A stretch of 64,000 bases of DNA. Origin: Paenarthrobacter sp. PH39-S1. GTDB taxonomy: Bacteria; Actinomycetota; Actinomycetes; Actinomycetales; Micrococcaceae. Both the position numbers and the translations under genes were made by a program. The stretch lies in assembly GCF_030063245.1 (NCBI RefSeq), contig NZ_JASISR010000009.1:62001-126000 (forward strand). Direction: 5' to 3'. The notes below the pieces were generated by a model that ran no database searches, was not told the DNA's origin, and saw nothing but the letters and a program-made list of their open reading frames with translations. This document shows positions 56,020 through 63,031 of the stretch, piece by piece; positions within the stretch are counted from its first letter, which is position 1, and every line of letters starts with the position of its first letter.

Positions 56020-56469
56020 AATCGAGGCGGTGATTTCCAAACTGATGCCGGTGGGTCGGCCACTTCCTCGGAGTAGAAGTTGGCGATTGTGGTGGATGCC
56101 ATGACGGTCAGCGCGGGGTTCCGCCGGTGTTCAAAGCCGGCTCTCCCCGTGCGGCAGTCTTCACACCAGACAGTCAAGCTGAGGTGTGTCCGGTCATGGT
56201 TTTAGACGCATGTGCTGGGCTGGTTCGACCTCGCGGACGGATTGCAGAGCGGACCTGAGGCGGTGAGCGTTCGCGGGCGCGCTTAGAAGGTAGCTGGTTT
56301 CCACCAGTGCGTCGTACTCCGCTTTCGACATCAAGACCGCGGATTTACGCTTCGACACGATCTCGATCTCGGTGCGGTCGAGGTTTACCCGCTCAATGAG
56401 GCGGGCAAGCTCGCGGCGAGCCTCGGTAATAGTTACCGCCATCGCTGCGTCCTTGTTATCACTGGACAC
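55806..56469. repeat. Segmental duplication, copy A
   Basis: This stretch (end of protein 2, 174 bases of intergenic DNA and the YefM-type gene) corresponds to 58627-59285. Shared blocks include ATGGAAGCAGCGAG, GGGGTTCCGCCGGTGTTCAA, CAGTCTTCACACCAGACAG and TGTGCTGGGCTGGTTCGAC. The noncoding middle is at least as conserved as the genes. Offset is about 2826-2837 bases. Confidence 0.85.
56194..56442 (-). CDS. YefM/Phd-type antitoxin (copy A), no toxin beside it
   Basis: An 82-residue antitoxin. AVTITEARRELARLIERVN is the DNA-binding N-terminus and TEIEIVSKRKSAVLMSKAEYDALVETSYLL the family core, followed by NAHRLRSALQSV. ATG 56442 has AAGGACG upstream. A YoeB-type toxin would be expected just downstream on the minus strand, but that space holds conserved noncoding DNA and the oppositely oriented protein 2. 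A close paralogue is at 59031. Confidence 0.88.
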   Translation of the reverse strand: MAVTITEARRELARLIERVNLDRTEIEIVSKRKSAVLMSKAEYDALVETSYLLSAPANAHRLRSALQSVREVEPAQHMRLKP

Positions 56470-56889
56470 GCTAGTACGTGGACCTCGCGCCCAAGTACTA
56501 ATCCTCAGCAGCCGTCACGCCCTAGTCTTGAGTCGCGTATTAGGGTGACCAGGACTGCCTTCGCCGCAGTGGGCCGGGTCGCGCTAAGTGAAAAAGTGTT
56601 CCGCGTTCGCCGGCGAACGCCATCGATAACTCGTTCCCATCCGAGGCATCTCGTGGCTCTCGCCGTCGTTGGCCGGAGGTTCCGATGCTCCGTTTTGTCC
56701 GAGATCCCTAAGGCTACGTTCGTCTCGTAGGAGGCGCAGGGTTCCTTCTGGAAATTACTGGGGGAGCAGCGTCCTTGTTCATGGCAGTGCCTTCCGATCA
56801 GGCAGGTGCACTCGTGCCTGCTACTCGGAGGACTGCCGTCCCGGGGCAGACATGGGGATCGACGAACGACCCGCCAGCCTCCGCCGGGG
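56470..56889. other. Gap of 420 bases with an 18-bp perfect palindrome
   Basis: No gene is seen. GCGTTCGCCGGCGAACGC at 56603-56620 is a perfect palindrome, a candidate operator. The rest has stops in all frames. Confidence 0.6.
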
Positions 56890-57111
56890 TCAAGCCCCCT
56901 TCAACTTCCGCAGGTATTCGTCCATCGTGACTTCGCCGCGCAAGTACGCATTGATGTTCTCGACGGTCTGACGGGTGGGCTGCATACCCTCCAGGGCCCA
57001 GCTGGCCATCGTGTCGATGGTGAGTTCGCGTTTTCTTTCCGGGCTCAAGACACGGTCAGCTTGTTCGGCGGCCGTCGGTATCGGCAGTCTGCGTCTGTTG
57101 GCGATAGCCAT
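56890..57111 (-). CDS. VbhA-type antitoxin-like protein without a Fic partner
   Basis: A 73-residue protein. Its C-terminal half reads TIDTMASWALEGMQPTRQTV then ENINAYLRGEVTMDEYLRK, which fits the VbhA antitoxin pattern of S/T-x-A-S-x-x-x-EG with a helix and a GE(I/V)(T/S)-DE tail that blocks a Fic AMP transferase. No Fic motif (HPFREGNGR) is found near it. ATG 57111 is chosen from AGAGGAGG just upstream; the open frame extends to 57156. Confidence 0.7.
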   Translation of the reverse strand: MAIANRRRLPIPTAAEQADRVLSPERKRELTIDTMASWALEGMQPTRQTVENINAYLRGEVTMDEYLRKLKGA

Positions 57112-57578
57112 GGCGGCCTCCTCTTCTGGTTCTGCTGGTCCTTCAAGTTTATCCACTCAGCATGGGACTAAGGGTTGTCTCGATGGCAGATGAAGACAGC
57201 GGTAGCCGTCTACTCAGGAGCGGAATTGCTCCGTGGGTCCTGGGTTCTCACCGGGCTACAATTGGAATGTTTGGTCGAATGCCTCGCCGTGCGATTGCGA
57301 GGGGGCTTCATCAGTGGTCGTTGTGTACACCATAGTCTGCTCCTCACGCCACCGTACGGACGTGACATCTATCGGTATAACCGAGGTCTGGACCCTGGGA
57401 GAGCCTGTGCCGAGGAACCGGTTTGTAGCCGTACGCCATGCTCTCTCGAGGATCGCGGACTTCGTTCCAGACGCGCTTCAGAGAGCTGGCGCGGCACCCG
57501 CCCCGTTGACGCGAAGCCATGGCGGTTGATTGCCCTCTCTGGAATGATGAACCGCAACGTGCTGAGAGGGTCGAGCCA
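57112..57578. other. Gap of 467 bases with no supported gene
   Basis: ORFs here overlap the hairpin leader and the next gene and show no family pattern. A leader hairpin CCCTCTC/GAGAGGG at 57533-57570 matches the one at 52761. Promoter for the repeated-motif gene 3 should be here. Confidence 0.5.
57533..57570 (+). promoter_or_regulatory. Leader hairpin before repeated-motif gene 3
   Basis: CCCTCTC (57533-57539) pairs with GAGAGGG (57564-57570), 8 bases before ATG 57579. Stem and position are kept relative to the copy at 52761-52797 although the loop differs. Confidence 0.55.
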
Positions 57579-57959
57579 ATGTCTGCTGCTGATGAGGATG
57601 CCCGGGCGACCAGGGAAGAAACCAATCAACGGATACGAAGCAATATCCGGGCGGCCCAACTCCGGGTTGCTGGACGAGGCCCGGGGCGGCAGACGCCGGA
57701 AGCGGTGGTACGGCTGGCACAGCTGACGATGCCGCCGCTGCCGTCACCCTTCGATACTTTGAGATCGGCGGATGGGACGCTTCGTACCGATCCGGCGTCA
57801 CGGAGGGAGATGGCGCTCTATTTGCAGCGCACGATTCGGGCCGCGCGGTTGAGGGTTGCCTTGGACGGGGGGCCGCGGCCGGCCGACGCCCGAAGCGGTG
57901 AAAAGACTGGCCCAAAGAAAGCTTCCGACACTGGAATAGTTTCCCGACTGAGGGCTTGA
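57579..57959 (+). CDS. Repeated-motif protein 3 (paralogue of protein 1)
   Basis: A 126-residue protein with two motif copies: IRSNIRAAQLRVAGRGPGRQ then TPEAVVRLAQL (about 18-52), and LQRTIRAARLRVALDGGPRP (about 82-102). It shares PPLPSP, LRS and DPASRRE with protein 1, and the DNA identity extends into the leader hairpin. After residue 100 the frame differs from the family (GRQTP-KRLA is replaced by ADARSGEKTGPKKASDT); another frame there reads GRPTPEAVKRLAQRKLPTLE, so a frameshift near 57880 has probably changed the C-terminus. Confidence 0.55.
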   Translation: MSAADEDARATREETNQRIRSNIRAAQLRVAGRGPGRQTPEAVVRLAQLTMPPLPSPFDTLRSADGTLRTDPASRREMALYLQRTIRAARLRVALDGGPRPADARSGEKTGPKKASDTGIVSRLRA

Positions 57960-58670
57960 GCCGCGCGAGGCATGGCAAGAGTGTCGGAGTTACTGACAGC
58001 CATGCCGGAGGCCGGGGCGTCCTCGCCGTCGATCAACCAGGGAGAGGGGCTGCCCAGTTTCCGGCCCGTCTGCGGGCCAGATTCGCGTTATATTCTCGAC
58101 GGGCGACTCCGGGGGTAACGGGGCCAGAGAGGCGCCCGATCCTGGGCCGTTTCGAGCCCAAAAATGGCAAGTGACATGCGGTCTCTGGAGAGTCGGCCCA
58201 GAATTGGCTAAAGGGCGTTTAAGAAGAGCCCATCCTTGGTCACGGAGGATCTCTCAATCCCGGGCGCCGCCGGCTTCTGCCGCTGCTGGTCTACGCGGTA
58301 GGCGCGACGAATAACCGTGGTCGCGGACGCTCTCTGGCTGCTGGACATGTTTAAGAACGTATGGCAAGAAGCCCATCGTGGCGAGAGCCTCGGAGGCCCG
58401 CTAGAAACGTCGTCCGCCGGTCGTTGCCGGGACAACCTCACCCCACGTTTTGCTCGTCGTCGAGCAATTGCGACTGCTGATGAAAAGAGCAGGTCGCCAG
58501 CACATGAACCCCTCAGGCTCTTACAAGTGTGAAGCCGCATGCCTTGAATATGACGCCGACCGAAGACCTGATCACGGAAACGCCGTCGAGGTCACAAGTT
58601 ACGGCGGCAGCGTCGGCGATCGGGCGGTAACCGGCCATGATGGAAGCAGCGAGCAGCGAAGAGGAAGATC
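57960..58670. other. Gap of about 700 bases with no supported gene
   Basis: Short ORFs on both strands lack family patterns or ribosome binding sites. The right end (58627 on) belongs to segmental duplication copy B. Confidence 0.5.
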
Positions 58671-58910
58671 ATGACCTATCGCAGGACGTACGACCCGGCT
58701 AACAGGGATCAGGTCTTCGCCACGCTGCGCCGAGAAATTCTTGCAGCTCGGCTGAAAGTCACTCTCGATGAGCAGCTGGGCCGCCAGACCTCGCCGACAG
58801 TGAAGCGTTTGGCGGGGATGAAGCTGCCGCCGATCGGCCGGCCGTACTGGCAGGCCGCCGATTCCCAGACTGATGCTGGCGGGCCTGCCACTGCCCGGAG
58901 TAGAAAGTAG
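58671..58910 (+). CDS. Repeated-motif protein 4 (stand-alone motif)
   Basis: A 79-residue protein with one motif copy: DQVFATLRREILAARLKV then TLDEQLGRQTSPTVKRLAGM and KLPPIGRP (about 12-55), followed by a short polar tail. GAGGAAGATC precedes ATG 58671, which supports translation. It equals the C-terminal end of protein 2 and shows that the motif can stand alone. Confidence 0.65.
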   Translation: MTYRRTYDPANRDQVFATLRREILAARLKVTLDEQLGRQTSPTVKRLAGMKLPPIGRPYWQAADSQTDAGGPATARSRK

Positions 58911-59030
58911 GCGACTGTGGTGATGCCATGAGGATCAGAGCGGGGTTCCGCCGGTGTTCAAGGCCTGCTCTGCCCGAGCAGGCAGTCTTCACACCAGACA
59001 GACCAAGCTGAGCTGTCTCCGGTCACGGTT

Positions 59031-59270
59031 TCAACACTTGTGCTGGGCTGGTTCGACTTCCCGGACGGATTCCCGAGCGGAAATGAGGCGGTGCGCGTTC
59101 CTGGGGAATCTCAGGAGGTAGCTTGTTTCCACCAACGCGTCGAACTCGTCTTTCGAAAAGAGAACCGCGGACCCACGTTTCGACGTGATCTCCACCTCGG
59201 TGTGGTCGAAGTTTACCCGCTCGATGAGACGGACAAGGTTGCGGCGAGCCTCGCTTATTGTTATGGCCAT
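59031..59270 (-). CDS. YefM/Phd-type antitoxin (copy B), no toxin beside it
   Basis: A 79-residue antitoxin: AITISEARRNLVRLIERVNF, TEVEITSKRGSAVLFSKDEFDALVETSYLL and NAHRLISARESV. ATG 59270 has AGGAGG upstream. Like copy A it faces a repeated-motif gene tail to tail across conserved noncoding DNA and lacks a toxin gene. Confidence 0.88.
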   Translation of the reverse strand: MAITISEARRNLVRLIERVNFDHTEVEITSKRGSAVLFSKDEFDALVETSYLLRFPRNAHRLISARESVREVEPAQHKC

Positions 59271-59449
59271 CACTGCCTCCTGATAGGGATCGTGTGGCCA
59301 GCATAGACACCAATTTAGTACATGTCGGCGGCGGCGCCTCTAAACTCCTCATCGCCGTAGCCGAAAATGTAATCCTCATCAGTGTCAATGGACGCCGAGC
59401 GGTTGCGGCCTCCGCCATTACCGCAGTGTCAGCGAGTTACAAGAGTGCC

Positions 59450-60499
59450 TCAGTCTTCAAGCCATCCGACTATGTCTTCGAGCTGTGAGCTGACATACTC
59501 CCAGGGTCGGTTGAGGTCAATGGTTCGCGCACCTATCCGATTGCCTTGGATTACGACGTCCAAGTCAGGTTGCTCCACGGCATCGGTTTGCGCGTAGAGG
59601 AGTAGTCCACTAACAAGGCCGCTGCGCCGGGTGTCCTCGTTCTTCACATATGAAAACATTTGGTACAGATTCGTCGAATGGACGGTCGCCTTGCCCCAGG
59701 CTCCGGTCTGCATCGAATGGCTGTAGTATTTCGCATCGATGATGAGAGTCCGCCCGTGGTTGCGGAGAGTGACGTCGGTACGCATCAAGGGCAGTTGCAA
59801 GCTCCGGCCGCCCGGCTCATCGAGATCCCAATCAACGGTGGGCGCGCCGGGAGAGAGCTCAGGATGGTGGACTTTGTAGTATTCGCGAAGGAACCGCTCG
59901 TACAAGGCGCTCATCGCATCATCCGAAACCCACGACGTGAGCTTGGATTTTCCGGAGTCCGGAGTAGGGAGAAGTCCGCGGACGATCAGCTCGCAGACGC
60001 CCAGCAGCAGCCGGTATGAGGCGTTGGCACGTTGGTAGGTGAGCCGGTCCCAGCGGATCGACGTCGGTGCCACCAGCGTCACCGCATCCAAGTAGGGTAG
60101 GAGCCGCCGCAGCGCATCTTTGCGCGCCGCGGCGACGTCGCTATGGCGGATGAGGAGCACAATGACCGACTTCAGTGCCCGGTTATGGGGCGTGTCTGGT
60201 TCGTACTCGTCGAAGTCACACACCAGCCGCCCTCGGGTGCTTGAGCGGGTGGCAATAGTGCGAGTGACGTCGATCCGGCCGCGGACGGTGGCGATCTCGT
60301 CGCTGCGGTAAAGGTAGTCTCGGTGAATGCCGCGCTTGACCTGCGCCCCGACGCTACGCACAAGGATCTCCGCTAGCAAGTCGTGAAGGTGGTCGAAGCG
60401 CTCGGCAGCAACCATGTCGTTGCTATCGCTGCGGATCGCCCGGAACGCGTACGCCATCATCACGTACACGTTTCGAATGATTATCGAGCGGTCGGTCAT
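59450..60499 (-). CDS. mcrC: McrC, nuclease subunit of the McrBC restriction system
   Basis: A 349-residue protein. The N-terminal region (1-110) binds McrB, and the PD-(D/E)XK site is seen as Asp242 (MRTDVTLR) with Asp255 and Lys257 in LIIDAKYYSH. QMFSYVKN lies further on, as usual for McrC. It cuts DNA containing modified cytosine when driven by McrB. The start overlaps the mcrB stop by four bases. Confidence 0.93.
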   Translation of the reverse strand: MTDRSIIIRNVYVMMAYAFRAIRSDSNDMVAAERFDHLHDLLAEILVRSVGAQVKRGIHRDYLYRSDEIATVRGRIDVTRTIATRSSTRGRLVCDFDEYEPDTPHNRALKSVIVLLIRHSDVAAARKDALRRLLPYLDAVTLVAPTSIRWDRLTYQRANASYRLLLGVCELIVRGLLPTPDSGKSKLTSWVSDDAMSALYERFLREYYKVHHPELSPGAPTVDWDLDEPGGRSLQLPLMRTDVTLRNHGRTLIIDAKYYSHSMQTGAWGKATVHSTNLYQMFSYVKNEDTRRSGLVSGLLLYAQTDAVEQPDLDVVIQGNRIGARTIDLNRPWEYVSSQLEDIVGWLED

Positions 60500-62739
60500 T
60501 CGACGGCACTCCGGAGCCTACGGGCCCACTCCTCGGCTTTGAACGGCTCGTCGAACCAGTACTCGTCGAGCAGTGGAATGAGTTCATCCTCGACGACGGA
60601 GTACAGCCAGGCGTCGTCGGCGTCGCTGCCCGCAGGACGTGTGAGGTAGCTGTGCCCGATCGCAAATCCCTGGCCCAGCGCTGGGTCTTCAGTGATGGTC
60701 CTGTTGAGGTCCACGACGGCCGTGATGAGGCAGTCGAGGGTGGGACTGCCTGCCTCCTGCTGCCACCGGGTGAATCCGACCGAGTCGAATCCGGGGGGCA
60801 TCTCGAAAAACCCGAAGCGACGGCGCAGCGCGTAGTCGAGTACGGCGAGGCTGCGATCTGCGGTATTCATCATGCCGATGATGTGGACGTTCACCGGTAC
60901 AGAGAAGGTCTCGTTCTTGTAGACCAGGCGTAGCTCTTGTCCGCGCTTATCGGCCTCGATGAGCATGAGCAGCTCTCCAAAGATCTTGGAAATGTTGCCT
61001 CGGTTGATCTCGTCGATGATGAAGAAGTAGGGCCGGTCATCGTCGTCGGCACGAGCTTCCTCGCAGAACCGGTAGAACGCTCCCTCGGCGCGCGTGAACC
61101 CGCCTGTCTCGGTGGGTCGGTAGCCCATCATGAAATCCTCGTAGGAATAGCTCTGATGAAACTGAACTGTCTGGATCCGGCTCGGGTCCTTCACACCCAA
61201 GATCGAATACGCGAGGCGTTTGGCCGCGAAGGTCTTTCCGACGCCGGGCGGACCAGCGAGGATGACGTTCTTCTTTCGCAGCAGCAAGGAGCGCAGCCGG
61301 TCGTAGCCGGTTTCGGAAAGATAGACTTCGCTGAGAAACGCGGCCTTGTCGTAGGACGGGAGCGGCGTCGCCGGGACGGGCGGCCCTGGCTCGACATCGC
61401 CGGTGACGAGAGCCTCAAGTTTCTCGACGTAGTCGCGGTATGGCGTAATGTCGGTGAGCGTTTTGGTTGCCGCGTCCCCGGGGTGCTCCCAGGACCCAGT
61501 GTGGGTCCACTTCATCGCGCGGACGTGGCGGAACGAGGCACGGTCCGGTTCGAACCGGGCGCCGGAGGTGACCTCGCCGCGACCGACGATCTCACGGCGG
61601 CCGCGCTTGGCGTAGACGATGTCGCCCACGGCGATCTCGTTCTGGAACTGCCACGCCGCCAGGACGGCGTTCCTCATTGAACCGCCGCTTCCCTCGACGT
61701 CGAGGGCCTGACGGATCGCCTCCCGGCTAGGGTACGAAGCGAGGTTGTCTAGCTCATCCCAGCCGATCGCCATGATGTCGGCGGTAGAGAACTCCTCCCA
61801 CTCCGAGGCTTGTGCTCCGGGAGAATAGAGCCAGAAATGGCGGGAACGAGGTTCGGCCAACGTGGCGACATCGGTGGCGGCAGGGTCGGGTTCGCCGGCG
61901 GAGGAGTCCCAAAGCTCTTCCACGCCCGGGGTCCAGAAGTGGAATGGTCCCTCGACCGCGCCGGCCAGAGCGGTGCGGATAGCCAGCAGGTCACGGTCGA
62001 TGGACGCCGGGTCGCTGCCCGTCGCTCCGCCGATTCGATCGGTAAGCCCGTCCCGGATCTTCTGCTTCATTCCCGCGGAAGCGATCGGTTCGAAGATGTC
62101 GGGACGGGCAAGGAACTGCAGCGCGTTACGGATGTCGGAACGGTCGTTACCAGAAGAGAGCATGGCTTGCTGTAGCTTCCACGGATCGGTCCGAGCAGCC
62201 TCACGCTGGTCCTCAGGTAGACCTCGCCAGTAGCGGACGAAGGAAGCTGTCCAAGTGACGTGCCGCCACATCGCGCCGTTATACCAGTTGCCCGGTTCGA
62301 AACCAGCGATCCCGGTTGGGCGAGCCAGCCACGTCGACATCTGCGCCGGAACCGTCACGGGGGAGTCGAGATGGGATAGAACCCGATCGACATGAGCTCG
62401 GCGAGTCTCTGGTAGGGCGGAGCGCAGAGGATGCTCGCGCAGGAAGACGATCTCGGCCGCAAGAAGTACAACATCACGTGGCGCGCCCTGGAGCTGCTGG
62501 TCGAGCTTGTCCCACTGTCCCTGGCCCGACCCGACGATCAGGTTGTCCCCGATCCTGGACCGAAGCTCCTCAGCGGCCTCGGCCGTCCAGATCGTCGTAG
62601 TTGGGTCGATCACGGACCGACCGTCTCCTAGCATGTGAGCGATCACCCCAACGGCCTCACGCGCTATCGTCAAGTCAGGGGCCGGCCGCGAGGAGGCGGC
62701 AGCCGAGTCATGATCGTTGTCGAGCTGTTCGTTAGCCAT
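60496..62739 (-). CDS. mcrB: McrB, AAA+ GTPase/reader subunit of the McrBC system
   Basis: A 747-residue protein. An N-terminal helical region (1-290) is followed by an EVE/PUA-like domain (about 300-445, HFWLYSPGAQASEWEEF ... VGDIVYAKRGRREIVGRGEV) that probably reads modified bases. The AAA+ core has Walker A GPPGVGKT at 496-503, Walker B FFIIDEINRGNISKIFGELL, sensor 1 GMMNTADRSLAVLDYALRRRF. ATG 62739 is preferred to the frame start at 62811 because ATTATC (62751-62746, GATAAT on the gene strand) is 6 bases upstream, suggesting a leaderless message. Confidence 0.92.
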   Translation of the reverse strand: MANEQLDNDHDSAAASSRPAPDLTIAREAVGVIAHMLGDGRSVIDPTTTIWTAEAAEELRSRIGDNLIVGSGQGQWDKLDQQLQGAPRDVVLLAAEIVFLREHPLRSALPETRRAHVDRVLSHLDSPVTVPAQMSTWLARPTGIAGFEPGNWYNGAMWRHVTWTASFVRYWRGLPEDQREAARTDPWKLQQAMLSSGNDRSDIRNALQFLARPDIFEPIASAGMKQKIRDGLTDRIGGATGSDPASIDRDLLAIRTALAGAVEGPFHFWTPGVEELWDSSAGEPDPAATDVATLAEPRSRHFWLYSPGAQASEWEEFSTADIMAIGWDELDNLASYPSREAIRQALDVEGSGGSMRNAVLAAWQFQNEIAVGDIVYAKRGRREIVGRGEVTSGARFEPDRASFRHVRAMKWTHTGSWEHPGDAATKTLTDITPYRDYVEKLEALVTGDVEPGPPVPATPLPSYDKAAFLSEVYLSETGYDRLRSLLLRKKNVILAGPPGVGKTFAAKRLAYSILGVKDPSRIQTVQFHQSYSYEDFMMGYRPTETGGFTRAEGAFYRFCEEARADDDDRPYFFIIDEINRGNISKIFGELLMLIEADKRGQELRLVYKNETFSVPVNVHIIGMMNTADRSLAVLDYALRRRFGFFEMPPGFDSVGFTRWQQEAGSPTLDCLITAVVDLNRTITEDPALGQGFAIGHSYLTRPAGSDADDAWLYSVVEDELIPLLDEYWFDEPFKAEEWARRLRSAVE

Positions 62740-62745
62740 GTCTGC

Positions 62746-62751
62746 ATTATC
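62746..62751 (-). promoter_or_regulatory. Candidate -10 box of mcrBC
   Basis: GATAAT on the minus strand, 6 bases before the mcrB ATG with no ribosome binding site. No clear -35 box is seen. The 292-base divergent gap (62740-63031) holds no other gene. Confidence 0.45.
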
Positions 62752-63031
62752 CTTGATCGCCGCGTCCTCGGCGGGTGATCTCTCTCGGGCAGAGCGTAAA
62801 CGCCCTCGCAACGGCCTGCGCCAGCTTCGGAACTTGGTGGAGTTTAGATTTGCGCCTTAGCCTCTCGGGCTGTCGCAGCGATGTAATTGACTGCTCGGGC
62901 GCTCGGGTCAATCTGCACCCACCGGCCCGGGAGGCTCGTTGAGTTCGGGGCGGGCCGCGGGAGTCTATCGCCACATCGACGCGGTTGCGAAGCCAGCCGG
63001 CTGTGTCGGATCAACGAGGTAGATTTCTGAC

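Larger units (their letters stand above)
58627..59285. repeat. Segmental duplication, copy B
   Basis: Corresponds to 55806-56469. The copy starts just inside the linker of protein 2, so that here only the motif-bearing end is present, as a free-standing ORF. Shared intergenic blocks are listed under copy A. Confidence 0.85.

Noticed and set aside
57175-57726. 183-aa + strand ORF before and across repeated-motif gene 3.
   Set aside because: It runs out of frame through the motif gene and its leader hairpin and shows no conserved pattern.
58208-58540. 110-aa ORF and a Cys-containing stretch (KCEAACLEYDAD) that hints at another TnpB zinc finger.
   Set aside because: The RuvC-III DxNAARN motif is missing and the spacing of cysteines does not fit, so no transposase remnant is claimed.
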